A stretch of 64,000 nt of DNA, taken from NCBI GenBank assembly GCA_032358255.1, contig JAULBX010006997.1, positions 1 through 64,000 of the forward strand, read 5' to 3'. This DNA comes from Heterotrichella gracilis. Taxonomy: Eukaryota; Sar; Xanthophyceae; Tribonematales; Xanthonemataceae. Numbering within the stretch: the first letter of the stretch is position 1; each line of letters begins with the position of its first letter. The notes under the pieces were generated by a model. It was given only the letters and a program-made list of their open reading frames with translations. It was not told the DNA's origin and did no database searches. This document shows positions 16,087 to 25,754 of this stretch, in pieces. The translations under genes and the position numbers were made by a program.

Positions 16087-17865
16087 TCAAGAAGATTTGA
16101 TCACCGATTCAATGCTCAATTCTTTTAATTGTTCTTCACTAATCTCAGAAGGAGCGTCAATCATCACATCTCTGCCGGAGTTGTTTTTAGGGAAGGCAAT
16201 AAAATCGCGAATGCTCTCTGCACCGCCAAATAATGAACACAAACGATCAAATCCAAATGCAATGCCGCCATGCGGTGGAGCGCCATATTCAAAGGCATTC
16301 ATTAAAAATCCGAATTGTTTCATGGCTTCTTCTTTGGTAAAACCTAAAACTTCAAACATTTTTGCCTGTAAGTCACGGTTATGAATTCGAATACTTCCGC
16401 CTCCAACTTCCACGCCATTAATAACTATATCGTAGGCATTGGCTCTCACGGCTCCGGGATCAGTGTTTAGGAGCGCAATATCTTCCGGTTTAGGAGAAGT
16501 AAACGGATGATGTTTGGCATGCCATCTTCCTGCCAAAGAAGCCAAGAGATTGGGATCGCCTTCATTCCATTCTAACAAAGGAAAATCGATCACCCATAGA
16601 CAAGAAAATTTATTTTTGTCCCGTAGACCCAATTTGTTCCCCATTTCTAAACGGAGTTCGCTCATGGCTTTGCGGGTTTTTTCTTCAGTCCCGGCAAGTA
16701 TCAAGATCAAATCACCTTTTTCGGCCTGACAAAGGTCGGCCCATTTTTTAAGTTCTTCTTCGTTGTAAAATTTATCGACACTTGACTTTAGTGTTCCATC
16801 TGCATTGTAGCGTGCGTAAACTAAGCCGGTAGCTCCAATTTGCGGACGTTTTACCCATTCGGTTAATTCATCTAATTGTTTACGTGTGTATTCTGCAGCC
16901 CCTTTAGCACAAATGGCTACCACTAATTCGGCTTCATCAAATACCTTGAAATTTTTTCCTTTTACAATAGAATTAAGATCTACCAACTTCATTTCAAAAC
17001 GTGTATCCGGCTTGTCGTTACCATAAAATTTCATGGCATCGGCATAAGTCATTCGCGGGATCTCAGGAATATCAATACCTTTAACAGCTTTAAATAAATG
17101 TTTAGTGAGGCCTTCAAAGGTTTGTAAAATATCTTCTTGCTCTACAAAACTCATTTCACAATCGATCTGAGTAAATTCAGGTTGACGGTCGGCGCGTAAA
17201 TCTTCATCGCGAAAACATTTTACGATCTGGTAATAACGGTCAAAACCACTTACCATTAAGAGTTGTTTAAAGGTTTGCGGACTTTGCGGAAGGGCATAGA
17301 ACTGATTTTGATTCATACGACTTGGTACTACAAAATCGCGGGCACCTTCAGGAGTTGATTTTATCAAGACCGGTGTTTCTACTTCGAGAAATTGTTGTTT
17401 GTCGAGGTAATTGCGGGTCTCAATGGCCATGCGGTGACGCAGCTCGAGATTTTTTCGAACCACGTTACGACGCAAATCGAGGTATCGGTATTTCATGCGC
17501 AATTCATCACCGCCATCTGTTTCATCTTCAATAGTGAAAGGAGGCGTCAATGATTTATTAAGCACTTCAATCGCTTGTAATTTAATTTCAATGTCACCGG
17601 TTGGCAAATTTTTATTTTTGCTTGAGCGTTCTATAACAATACCAGTTGCTTTAAGAACCATTTCACGAGCGAAACCTTCTTGTCCTAATATTTGACTATT
17701 TTCATCATCTCCCGAAAAAATAAGTTGGGTGATACCATATCGATCTCTCAAATCAATAAAGGTAGCACCCCCTAGTTTGCGGGTTTTTTGTACCCAGCCG
17801 CAAAGGCTCACGGTTTGTCCAACATGTTCAATTCTTAGTTCTCCGCAGGTATTCGTTCTTAGCAT
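16087..17865 (-). CDS. aspS: Aspartyl-tRNA synthetase
   Basis: Class II aminoacyl-tRNA synthetase charging tRNA-Asp (592 residues, the length of the bacterial type). It has the N-terminal OB-fold anticodon-binding domain (1 to about 105), motif 2 [18 protein letters not shown] near residue 220, the bacterial GAD insertion (about 290-400) and the motif 3 region [13 protein letters not shown] near 530. The start at 17865 gives the usual [11 protein letters not shown]-terminus. Upstream the divergent RAYT transposase starts after 122 bp. Confidence 0.98.
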   Translation of the reverse strand: MLRTNTCGELRIEHVGQTVSLCGWVQKTRKLGGATFIDLRDRYGITQLIFSGDDENSQILGQEGFAREMVLKATGIVIERSSKNKNLPTGDIEIKLQAIEVLNKSLTPPFTIEDETDGGDELRMKYRYLDLRRNVVRKNLELRHRMAIETRNYLDKQQFLEVETPVLIKSTPEGARDFVVPSRMNQNQFYALPQSPQTFKQLLMVSGFDRYYQIVKCFRDEDLRADRQPEFTQIDCEMSFVEQEDILQTFEGLTKHLFKAVKGIDIPEIPRMTYADAMKFYGNDKPDTRFEMKLVDLNSIVKGKNFKVFDEAELVVAICAKGAAEYTRKQLDELTEWVKRPQIGATGLVYARYNADGTLKSSVDKFYNEEELKKWADLCQAEKGDLILILAGTEEKTRKAMSELRLEMGNKLGLRDKNKFSCLWVIDFPLLEWNEGDPNLLASLAGRWHAKHHPFTSPKPEDIALLNTDPGAVRANAYDIVINGVEVGGGSIRIHNRDLQAKMFEVLGFTKEEAMKQFGFLMNAFEYGAPPHGGIAFGFDRLCSLFGGAESIRDFIAFPKNNSGRDVMIDAPSEISEEQLKELSIESVIKSS

Positions 17866-17987
17866 ACTTTATTAATTTAGCGCAAAATTAGGGCTTTTTG
17901 TTAAATTTGTAGTCAAAGATACTCCAATTTTACCCAAATTTCTAGTGTGTTTTCCTTCTAAATTGAGGTTAATGGAGTTTTAGCAGA

Positions 17988-18599
17988 ATGCAAAATAAGT
18001 TAGCTATATTAATCCCTGAGGGCACTTATCATGTCTACAATCGAGCCAACGGTTCAGAGCGAATTTTTTTGACCAAGGAGAATTATCGATTTTTTATGAA
18101 GAAATTCAGCTTATATGTTAAGCCTATTGCTGAAGTTTATTGTTATTGTTTAATACCCAATCACTTTCATTTTTTATTAAGGATAAAATCAGAGAAATTA
18201 GTAGCCGCTGAAATAGATCCAAATGCGAATAATTCAAGTAATTTGGAGAAACTAATTAGCAAACAATTTTCTAAACTTTTTAGCAGCTACACACAAGCAT
18301 TAAATAAGCAAACGGGTCGGAAAGGGAGCTTATTCATGAAAACTTTTAAAAGGAAACGTGTCATGTTTGATTCTTATTTTAGAAATCTGGTTTTTTATAT
18401 ACATCATAATCCATTAGAATCAGGGATTTGCGAAAGCTTAGAGGATTATCCATATAGTTCATATGATGCTATAATCCATAATATAGGAGACTTTGTGTTA
18501 AGGGATGAACTTATTTCTTATTTTGAAGGTCTTGAAAATTTGAAGAAATTTCATCAGAAAGGGAAGAATAATGTTGAGAGTTTAAATTTGGAAATTTAA
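17988..18599 (+). CDS. REP-associated tyrosine transposase (RAYT, Y1/HUH family)
   Basis: This 203-residue IS200/IS605-like Y1 transposase of the RAYT group has the metal-binding HxH at residues 59-61 (PNHFHFLLR) and the catalytic Tyr most likely at 137 in FRNLVFYIHHNP, followed by the RAYT-typical EDYPYSSYD segment (152-160). RAYTs cut single-stranded palindromic REP sequences at a GTAG-type tetranucleotide and are usually single-copy, vertically kept genes rather than mobile ones. Here seven palindromic repeats start ten bases after the stop codon. I see no terminal inverted repeats or target duplications, which argues against an ordinary insertion sequence. All visible catalytic residues are kept, so it looks functional. 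Confidence 0.9.
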   Translation: MQNKLAILIPEGTYHVYNRANGSERIFLTKENYRFFMKKFSLYVKPIAEVYCYCLIPNHFHFLLRIKSEKLVAAEIDPNANNSSNLEKLISKQFSKLFSSYTQALNKQTGRKGSLFMKTFKRKRVMFDSYFRNLVFYIHHNPLESGICESLEDYPYSSYDAIIHNIGDFVLRDELISYFEGLENLKKFHQKGKNNVESLNLEI

Positions 18600-18601
18600 T
18601 C

Positions 18602-18655
18602 GTAGCTTCTTTGGAAAAGTTAAGTTGTTTGATTCTAAATAGACTTTTCCAAAGT
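18602..18655 (+). repeat. REP-like unit 0, opposite arm order
   Basis: GTAG (18602-18605) precedes an inverted repeat ctttggaaaagt (18609-18620) / acttttccaaag (18643-18654). The arms are the same words as in the six following units but in the opposite order, and the spacer differs. It is the closest unit to the RAYT stop codon. Confidence 0.75.
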
Positions 18656-18677
18656 TATTGATGAAGATTTTTGTATA

Positions 18678-19117
18678 ACTTTTCCAAAGTAGATTTGAGT
18701 TAATTTCGCTATAACTTTGGAAAAGTGGTTACGGTTAGCCTTTTATCAAAAACTTTTCCAAAGTAGATTTGAGTTTACCGCGTTTAAACTTTGGAAAAGT
18801 AGCTACGTTTTTGCTTTAGTATTAAATTTCCAAAGTGTATTCGAGTTTAAAGCGTTTAAACTTTGGAAAAGTAGCTACGGTTAGCCTTTTATCAAAAACT
18901 TTTCCAAAGTAGATTTGAGTTTACCGCGTTTAAACTTTGGAAAAGTAGTTACGGTTAGCCTTTCATCAAAAACTTTTCCAAAGTAGATTTGAGTTTACCG
19001 CGTTTAAACTTTGGAAAAGTAGTTACGGGTTGCTTTTTGCTATAAATTTCCAAAGTTGATTTGATTTAATGAGGTTTAAACTTTGGAAAAGTAGCTACGG
19101 CAAAGGTTTTGGAAATT
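18678..19117 (-). repeat. Array of six 49-bp REP-like palindromes
   Basis: Six units of exactly 49 bp: 18678-18726, 18752-18800, 18824-18872, 18898-18946, 18972-19020, 19044-19092. Each has a left arm acttttccaaagt (or aaatttccaaagt) and a right arm actttggaaaagt around a 23-base centre containing a second inverted repeat (agttta/taaact). Spacers are 23 or 25 bp. Each right arm is followed by a tag such as agctacgg, so on the minus strand each unit reads ccGTAGCTAC or ccGTAACTAC and then the hairpin; GTAG is the tetranucleotide found beside REPs. The units fall into two types in the order A-A-B-A-A-B with an exact 220-bp higher period. No ORF is seen. Confidence 0.92.
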
Positions 19118-19131
19118 AGCAAGGGAAGGAG

Positions 19132-20079
19132 TTAAAACTCAATTTCCGGATATAATTTCTTAATTTCTTTTTTTTGAATGCGGATAAATTCCATTAATTT
19201 TTGGCTTTCAAGTTCATTTTCCTGCATTTTTCGGTGTGTCATTGCCATGTTCAGTTTGTGGATCTGTTCATTTAAGGCTTTTGTTGGATCTGAAAAATAA
19301 CAATCACTAAACTTATCCCATACATAGTTAATTGCTTGTTGATTGGGATGAGCCAGATCTTCTTTATAAAAACGGTAATCTCGCAAATCGTCGTTTATCA
19401 ATTCATAAGCAGGAAAATAAAAACAATTTGTGTTTTCTGAGATCAATTGATGAACGGCTAAAAGCAAAGTAGATTTACTCAGGTTATTTTCAATGACGCC
19501 GTCTTTTAAGTGTTTTACAGGCGATACCGTAAAAATAATTTTTAATGCCGGGTTAAATGTACTTAGTTTTTTTATAAGGTTCTGATATTCTTGAACGATC
19601 TCTTCCGGCTTTGCCAATCGTTTTTCGAAGGTATTAGCAGATTGTTTATGGCAATTGGCAACAATACTATGAAGCGTTTTATGTCGGTAATAAAAAGCGC
19701 TGCCTAAGGTGATGAACAAATACTGACATGATTTCAAAAACGCATGACTCTCATGATTTCCTTTATTAATTTTTTCAATTAATTCGGCTTCCGATGAGGC
19801 ATTTATGGAAGAATGATGCTGATAACTATAATAACGATGATCTCGCTGAAGAAAATGGATTGGACTTATTTTTTCATCCTGAATGATTGCCAAAAGCGAG
19901 CTTTGAATACTGAATGGATTAAATAAATTTCCACTTGGATTAGAAATAATGTTGAATTTTCGATCTTTTAATTTTTCGCCAATGTTGTCTGAAAAACAAG
20001 ATCCTATTAAAAAAGAGGCTTGATGATGATCAATTTGAAATGCTGATTTGGCAGGTGTATAATTTAAATGAAACCGCAT
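19132..20079 (-). CDS. GSCFA domain protein
   Basis: This 315-residue protein carries the family motif IGSCFSDNIGEKL near residues 26-38 and the LFITLGSAFYYR and FTVSPVKHLKDG blocks. GSCFA is an SGNH-hydrolase-like domain found mainly in Bacteroidota and proteobacteria; GSCF supplies the Ser nucleophile in the usual view. The substrate is unknown. The C-terminus is a charged helix. One base separates it from the CCA-adding enzyme gene upstream, so they share an operon. Its stop lies just past the REP array. Confidence 0.88.
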   Translation of the reverse strand: MRFHLNYTPAKSAFQIDHHQASFLIGSCFSDNIGEKLKDRKFNIISNPSGNLFNPFSIQSSLLAIIQDEKISPIHFLQRDHRYYSYQHHSSINASSEAELIEKINKGNHESHAFLKSCQYLFITLGSAFYYRHKTLHSIVANCHKQSANTFEKRLAKPEEIVQEYQNLIKKLSTFNPALKIIFTVSPVKHLKDGVIENNLSKSTLLLAVHQLISENTNCFYFPAYELINDDLRDYRFYKEDLAHPNQQAINYVWDKFSDCYFSDPTKALNEQIHKLNMAMTHRKMQENELESQKLMEFIRIQKKEIKKLYPEIEF

Positions 20080-20080
20080 C

Positions 20081-21478
20081 TCAATTTTTTAGTTCAATAA
20101 ATTTTTTGTCTAAAAAAAGTTTAGCGCCTTCATAATTATTTTCAACTAATCCGTCTAAGATAGCTTCTTTTAAAGCGTTTTTTAAAATGCCAATTTCCCT
20201 TCCAGGTTGGAGCTTGTAAAGTTTCATGATTTCGTCTCCGCCAATGGGTGGCTGCCAGTTACGCAGATTATCTTTTTCCTCAATCTCCACTAATTTTTTT
20301 CGTACAATCTCAAAATTGAGCATATACCGTTTTACCTTGTTTGGATTTTTGGTGGTAATATCGCTTTCGCATAAGGCCATCAAATCATCAATATCGTCAC
20401 CGGCCTCTACTAATAAACGTCTTACGGCACTGTCAGTCACTTCTGTTTTTGCCAGCACAATGGGACGTAAATGCAGTTCAACCAATTTCTGAACGTATTT
20501 CATTTTTTCGTTCAATGGCAATTTCAAATTGGTGAAAATTTTTGGTACCATACGGGCGCCTCTGTCTTCATGACCATGAAAAGTAAAACCATGTCCGGGT
20601 TCAAATCTTTTAGTCGCAGGTTTTGCAATGTCGTGCAAAATGGCTGACCATCTTAACCAAAGATTATCGCTTTTCTTTGAAACGTTGTCGAGCACTTCCA
20701 AAGTGTGATAAAAATTGTCCTTATGCGATAATCCGTTTATTGTTTCTGTTCCTTGGAGGCGTTCCATTTCCGGAAAGATCAACTTTAACAATCCGGTATC
20801 ATATAATAATTTAAAACCAAGAGAAGGAACAGGGGACAGAATGATCTTATTTAACTCATCGGAGATGCGTTCTTTAGAAACAATTTGTATGCGCTCTTTA
20901 TTTTTGGCAATGGCTTTGAATGAATTTTCTTCAATGGTGAAATTTAATTGCGATGCAAAACGAATGGCTCGCATCATGCGCAAGGGATCATCACTGTAGG
21001 TAATATCGGGATCAAGTGGTGTACGAAGAATTTTAGATTCAAGATCTTTTATTCCTTCAAAGGGATCTAATAATTTTCCGAAATTGTTTTTTGAAATGCC
21101 AATCGCCAGGGCGTTGATGGTAAAGTCCCTGCGGTTTTGATCGTCTTCCAAGGTGCCATCTTCCACAATGGGCTTTCTGGAATCGCGGTTATAACTTTCT
21201 TTTCGAGCGCCTACAAATTCTATTTCCATACCATGGTATTTCACTTGTGCGGTACCGAAATTTTTGAAAGTGGCAAGATTGGATTGCGGACCAAGGATGT
21301 GGTGCACTTTTTCGGCCAATTCAATTCCTTTTCCAATGGTTACCACATCAATGTCCTTGCTCTCTCTTTTCAAAAAATGATCACGTACATAACCACCAAT
21401 GGCATAAGCATCCATGTTAAGGTCATCGGCGCATTGTTGAATGATCTGAAATATTTTTTCGTTAAGAAAGGCGTACAT
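20081..21478 (-). CDS. cca: CCA tRNA nucleotidyltransferase with HD domain
   Basis: This 465-residue class II nucleotidyltransferase adds or repairs the CCA end of tRNAs. The nucleotidyltransferase signature AIGGYVRDHFL (about 26-36) with the catalytic DIDVV (about 41-45) is followed by the RRDFTINALAI and DDPLRMMRAIRFASQL blocks. A C-terminal HD domain (LHDIAKPATKRF) starts near 285. HD domains in this family have phosphodiesterase/phosphatase activity. A poly(A) polymerase is the alternative reading, but Bacteroidota normally use this protein for CCA addition. First gene of a two-gene operon with the GSCFA gene. Confidence 0.93.
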   Translation of the reverse strand: MYAFLNEKIFQIIQQCADDLNMDAYAIGGYVRDHFLKRESKDIDVVTIGKGIELAEKVHHILGPQSNLATFKNFGTAQVKYHGMEIEFVGARKESYNRDSRKPIVEDGTLEDDQNRRDFTINALAIGISKNNFGKLLDPFEGIKDLESKILRTPLDPDITYSDDPLRMMRAIRFASQLNFTIEENSFKAIAKNKERIQIVSKERISDELNKIILSPVPSLGFKLLYDTGLLKLIFPEMERLQGTETINGLSHKDNFYHTLEVLDNVSKKSDNLWLRWSAILHDIAKPATKRFEPGHGFTFHGHEDRGARMVPKIFTNLKLPLNEKMKYVQKLVELHLRPIVLAKTEVTDSAVRRLLVEAGDDIDDLMALCESDITTKNPNKVKRYMLNFEIVRKKLVEIEEKDNLRNWQPPIGGDEIMKLYKLQPGREIGILKNALKEAILDGLVENNYEGAKLFLDKKFIELKN

Positions 21479-21520
21479 ATATCCTTCAAAAGTACGATTT
21501 TAAGCCTGAATTTCAATTAG

Positions 21521-21561
21521 AAAAAAAGCCGAAGCTCATACGGAGACTCGGCTTTTTTTTT
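21521..21561 (-). terminator. Intrinsic terminator after proline dehydrogenase
   Basis: The stem aaaaaaagccga/tcggcttttttt (21521-21532 with 21548-21559) with a 15-base loop is flanked by A and T tracts, so it can work on either strand. It lies between the stop of the 21589 gene and the cca start, both minus. Confidence 0.88.
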
Positions 21562-21588
21562 AGAAAAACAAGTAAGGTGTTGATCTTA

Positions 21589-22752
21589 TTATTTTAAAGA
21601 GGACCGACGCTTTTTTTCTTTCATAATGAGATTAAGTTCACGTCCTGTTTGCCCCTTTACGCTGGTATTTTCCTGGGCTCTGCGAATTAAGTATGGCATA
21701 ACGTCTTTTAAGGGACCGTAAGGCACATATTTGGCCACATTATAACCTTCTGAGGAGAGATTGTAAGAGATGTGATCACTCATGCCAAGTAACTGTGAAA
21801 AATAAATTTTGTGATCGGAAGCGGGAATGTTTTTTGCTTTCATCAGTTCTAATAGATAGGCGCTGCTTTTTTCGTTATGCGTTCCGGCGCAAACACTTAC
21901 TATATCACTATTTTCAATGCATAATTTTAAGGCGGCATCATAATCTCTGTCGCTATCTTCTTTGGTGGCTTGAATAGGTGAAGGATATCCCATTGATTTT
22001 GCTCTTTCGCGTTCTTTTTCCATGTAAGCACCACGCACCAGTTTAGCGCCAATATAATAAGAGTGCGTCTTACCCTCCTGAATTGTGTGCGTTAAATAAC
22101 TTAAACGATCGGTGCGATATAACTGAAAGGTATTGTAAACAATGGCTTTGGTTTTGTTTAATCTAGCCATGTTCTCATTTGCTAAATCGTCAATTGCTTG
22201 TTGAATCCAACTTTCTTCTGCGTCAATAAAAATGCATTGATCATTTTCGCAGGCGGTTGTGCAAATAGTACTGACTCTTTTTTGTACTCTTTCCCATTCG
22301 GCTGATTCTTCTGCACTTAAAACGGATTTAGCACTTACTTTTTCGAGCAAGGCTAATCGAGCAAGACCGGTTACTTTAAAAACGCAAAACGGAATGTTTT
22401 TGTCCGTTTTAGCTTTGTGAATGGTTTCGATGGTTTCATGTAAACAATTCTCAAAATCCTTTTCACTTTCTTTACCTTCTACACTGTAATCCAAAATAGT
22501 TCCAATATGGAATTTTGCTAATTGTTTAACTGTTTCAGAACAGTCGTTAATGTTTTCGCCACCAACAAATTGTTTAAAAATGGTACTCTTCAGCAAACCT
22601 TTAAAACCTATGTTTAAGGCAAGCGGACCAAGGCCTGCGCCCATTTTAACCAAAAGGGGATTACTGATGAGTTTAAATAACCAAAATGAACGAGCGAGCT
22701 CAGAGTCTGATTTTGCTTTGAATGCATTTTCTGTATTATCGAAAGATACCAT
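21589..22752 (-). CDS. putA: Proline dehydrogenase
   Basis: This monofunctional FAD-dependent proline dehydrogenase (387 residues) oxidises proline to pyrroline-5-carboxylate. It has the beta-alpha-barrel blocks LVRGAYMEKERERA, CAGTHNE, SQLLGMSDHISYNL, GYNVAKYVPYGPL and PYLIRRAQENTSVKG, with the YLIRRA arginines that bind the substrate carboxylate. No P5C dehydrogenase domain is fused, unlike in proteobacterial PutA. The M16 protease gene lies 38 bp upstream on the same strand, with dnaX before it; a shared transcript is possible. Confidence 0.95.
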   Translation of the reverse strand: MVSFDNTENAFKAKSDSELARSFWLFKLISNPLLVKMGAGLGPLALNIGFKGLLKSTIFKQFVGGENINDCSETVKQLAKFHIGTILDYSVEGKESEKDFENCLHETIETIHKAKTDKNIPFCVFKVTGLARLALLEKVSAKSVLSAEESAEWERVQKRVSTICTTACENDQCIFIDAEESWIQQAIDDLANENMARLNKTKAIVYNTFQLYRTDRLSYLTHTIQEGKTHSYYIGAKLVRGAYMEKERERAKSMGYPSPIQATKEDSDRDYDAALKLCIENSDIVSVCAGTHNEKSSAYLLELMKAKNIPASDHKIYFSQLLGMSDHISYNLSSEGYNVAKYVPYGPLKDVMPYLIRRAQENTSVKGQTGRELNLIMKEKKRRSSLK

Positions 22753-22790
22753 TGTATTTCGTTTATTTGAATGACGTAAAATTAATAGAA

Positions 22791-25739
22791 TTAATAACCA
22801 AAAACCTCTTCTAAGGATAAGAATTTAACGTTACCGTATTTTTCTAAAACCTTAATGTCCAGATTTTCTTTTTTGCCTAATACCAATACGGTACGTGGTT
22901 TGTTTTTGATGGTTTGTTCCTGAAAATTTTTAATATCGGCGAAGGAATAATTCTGAACTTTTTCAAAAATATCTTTTCTAATGTCATAGTTATTTCCCAG
23001 TTCCTGAGCTTCCAGATAATTAAAAATGATATCGGCTTTTGTGATCCGCTGGGTACGCATTTCCTGCAAAATGAGATCTTTGGCAGAAGAGAAACTTCCT
23101 TCCGCTTTTGGCATCTCGTCTAATAAATCACTAAGTCCTTTCATGGCTTCTGCCAATTTATCTGCTTGCGAACCAATGTAGGACATGTTGTAACATTTTT
23201 TTGACAGTTTGTTTGGTTGGTTATAACGTGAAAAAGTAGAGTAGGCAAGCGCCTTTGATTCTCTTAGATCTTGAAATAACACACTGCTCATACCTCCACC
23301 AAAATAATTATTATACAAATAGATAACAGGCACCATTTCCTTTTTATAAGAATCGCCATTAGATAACATTAAGATCTCTGCTTGTTTCATGTCATAATCA
23401 ACGACGAAGACAGAGCAGTCCATTTGTTTTTCTTCAAATACCTGAGCAGCAGGAGCCGCTTGCAATGTAGCCGATACCAGGTGATTCGCACTTAGGATGG
23501 TATTAATTTCGGTAGCTTCTTTAGGACCATAATACAGTACTTTGTGATTATATGAGGTTAAGGTGCTGATGGTTTTTTTAATGTCTGAAGCCGGAATCAG
23601 TTCAAGTTCCTTATCACTTAAAACAAATGAAAAAGGATTAAGGGCACCATATCTGGCGTAGTTCGCCATTCCTCTGTTAAGAATCAATCTTTTTTGAAGT
23701 TTGTTATCGTTTCTTTCTTTGATGATATCTCCAATCAAATTTTTAAGAATCGGTTCTTCTACCACAGGGTTGGCGAGAACTTTTTCAAAAAGTTGAACGG
23801 CCGGGGTAAAATTATCACTCAAGCCTGTTAAGCTGATCCAGATGTTTTCATTATCACAAAATACATTGAAGGAACAACCCAGTTTGTAAAGTTCTTGTTT
23901 TACTTGTGCAGCCGTCATTCCGGTGGTAGACAGATAAGGAATGTATTTTACGGCTATTGGAAAAAGTTTGCCATTATTAGATCCAAAATCAAATTTGTAA
24001 TATAATTCAAACAAATTGTTCTCTGTGTTTTTATTATAAAGCAAAGGCAATTTTGAGTTTAGATTCATGCGGGTGATATCTTTATCATAATCTAAAAATT
24101 TCGGTTCAATGTTTTTAGGAATGGAGTTTTCGAGATTTTTTACAAAAGGAGAAGCATTTTCACGGTCGAGTTCTACCGGCGTTATGGCAGGCTTTTCAAC
24201 TTTTACAATACTTTTATCCTCGCCGGTGCGTTTGTAGGCAACCGCATAATTGTTGGCTGAGAAATTCTTATTCACAAAAAACATCAGCTCTTGTTTTGAA
24301 ATTTTTGAGATCCGCTCAATGCTGTTCACTGTTGTTTGCCAGGCTAAACCATTCACAAAGGAGTTCATCATCACATCGGCTCTTGAACTATTGTTCTCGA
24401 GTTCTTTTGTTTTTTTAAGTTTAAGATCGGTGATCACCGCGTCAATTAACCAGGTTGGGATCTCTCCTTTTTTGATCAAATCAATCTGAGTTAAAATTAA
24501 TTTTTCGACTTCCTCTAATGACTGACCTTCCTTTGGTTCTCCGCCTAAATAAAAGAAACTATAATCTTTTAAGGGATAAAAGAAACTGTTGCTACTTAAT
24601 ACTTTTTGCGCCTGATTTAAATTAATATCCATTAAACCGGCAGTTTTGTTATAAAGAATTCCAGCCAGCAAGGTGCAAATATCAGCGTCCTTGGTTCCTT
24701 CACCGGCGAAGCGCCAGGCCATGTTTACACTGGCAGGATTAGGTCCCACTATTTCTGAAACGATTTTTTGTTTGATAGGTTCTTCGGGTTTAAATTTATA
24801 TTCTTCAACCGGCTTAGAACTGAATTTACCAAAGTTTTTTTCAATTTCTCTGATCACCTTATCCGGATCAAAATCTCCGCTCATGATGATGGCCATGTTG
24901 TTTGGAACGTAATATTTGTAATAATAATTATTGATCTCTACCATGGAGGGATTCTTGAGATGTTCGATGGTGCCTATGGTTGTTTGGGTTCCGTAGGTGT
25001 GATTCTTAAATACATCAGCGAAAAGTGCTTCAAACACTTTATTGTCGTCGTTATCCAGACCCCTGTTCTTCTCCTCATAAACCGCTTCTAATTCAGTGTG
25101 AAATAAACGTAGTACAGGTTTACGAAAACGTTCTGCTTCAATTTTTAACCAGTTTTCAATTTGATTACTTGGAATATCATTCACATAAACTGTCTGATCA
25201 AAGGAGGTAAAGGCATTTGTTCCATCGGCGCCAATACTGGCAAGCATTTTGTCGTATTCATTGGCAATGGCATATTTTGCTGCCACTCCGCTAATACTGT
25301 CTATTTGGTGATAGATCTTTTTTCGTTGATTATCATCTGTGGTTTTTCGGTATACTTCATAAAGATCCTCTATCTTTTTTATTTCTTTACTTTCAAGAGC
25401 ATAGTCTTTTGTTCCATATACATCGGTGCCTTTAAATACCATGTGTTCTAAATAGTGCGCCAGACCGGTAGCGGTAGAAGGGTCGTTCTTACTACCCGCT
25501 TTAATTGCAATGTAGGTTTGAATACGAGGCGCATTTTTATACACTGATAAGTACACTTTTAAACCATTTTTTAAGGTGTAGATGCGTGCATTTAAGGGAT
25601 CGTTTTTTACTGATTCATAGGCATAACCCGGATTTGCAACCATAGCCGGTTTACTGTTTCCTGCCGGTTTGATCTGTGAGTGTAGGTTTAAACAAAGAGT
25701 GGAAGCAAGGTAAAGCAGGGTAATTTTTTTTAATAACAT
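22791..25739 (-). CDS. M16 family zinc metallopeptidase (secreted/periplasmic)
   Basis: 982 residues with a signal peptide (1-22). The inverted zinc motif HYLEH is at 95-99 (GLAHYLEHMVFKG), and the third ligand Glu lies ~80 residues later in ELEAVYEEKNRG. Two M16 halves with a second inactive domain fill the length, as in pitrilysin/insulysin-like single-chain proteases of Bacteroidota. It is likely periplasmic or outer-membrane-bound and degrades peptides. dnaX ends 15 bp upstream, so the pair is probably co-transcribed. Confidence 0.93.
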   Translation of the reverse strand: MLLKKITLLYLASTLCLNLHSQIKPAGNSKPAMVANPGYAYESVKNDPLNARIYTLKNGLKVYLSVYKNAPRIQTYIAIKAGSKNDPSTATGLAHYLEHMVFKGTDVYGTKDYALESKEIKKIEDLYEVYRKTTDDNQRKKIYHQIDSISGVAAKYAIANEYDKMLASIGADGTNAFTSFDQTVYVNDIPSNQIENWLKIEAERFRKPVLRLFHTELEAVYEEKNRGLDNDDNKVFEALFADVFKNHTYGTQTTIGTIEHLKNPSMVEINNYYYKYYVPNNMAIIMSGDFDPDKVIREIEKNFGKFSSKPVEEYKFKPEEPIKQKIVSEIVGPNPASVNMAWRFAGEGTKDADICTLLAGILYNKTAGLMDINLNQAQKVLSSNSFFYPLKDYSFFYLGGEPKEGQSLEEVEKLILTQIDLIKKGEIPTWLIDAVITDLKLKKTKELENNSSRADVMMNSFVNGLAWQTTVNSIERISKISKQELMFFVNKNFSANNYAVAYKRTGEDKSIVKVEKPAITPVELDRENASPFVKNLENSIPKNIEPKFLDYDKDITRMNLNSKLPLLYNKNTENNLFELYYKFDFGSNNGKLFPIAVKYIPYLSTTGMTAAQVKQELYKLGCSFNVFCDNENIWISLTGLSDNFTPAVQLFEKVLANPVVEEPILKNLIGDIIKERNDNKLQKRLILNRGMANYARYGALNPFSFVLSDKELELIPASDIKKTISTLTSYNHKVLYYGPKEATEINTILSANHLVSATLQAAPAAQVFEEKQMDCSVFVVDYDMKQAEILMLSNGDSYKKEMVPVIYLYNNYFGGGMSSVLFQDLRESKALAYSTFSRYNQPNKLSKKCYNMSYIGSQADKLAEAMKGLSDLLDEMPKAEGSFSSAKDLILQEMRTQRITKADIIFNYLEAQELGNNYDIRKDIFEKVQNYSFADIKNFQEQTIKNKPRTVLVLGKKENLDIKVLEKYGNVKFLSLEEVFGY

Positions 25740-25754
25740 AGTTTGGAGTTAAGT

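Noticed and set aside
17988-18599. Ordinary mobile IS200-type insertion
   Set aside because: No element ends or second ORF (tnpB) are seen, and the sequence (HFH, YIHHNP, EDYPYSSYD) fits the non-mobile RAYT branch.
18602-19117. CRISPR array
   Set aside because: The repeats are long palindromes and the 'spacers' (23 or 25 bp) are themselves near-identical; no cas gene is nearby, while a RAYT gene is.
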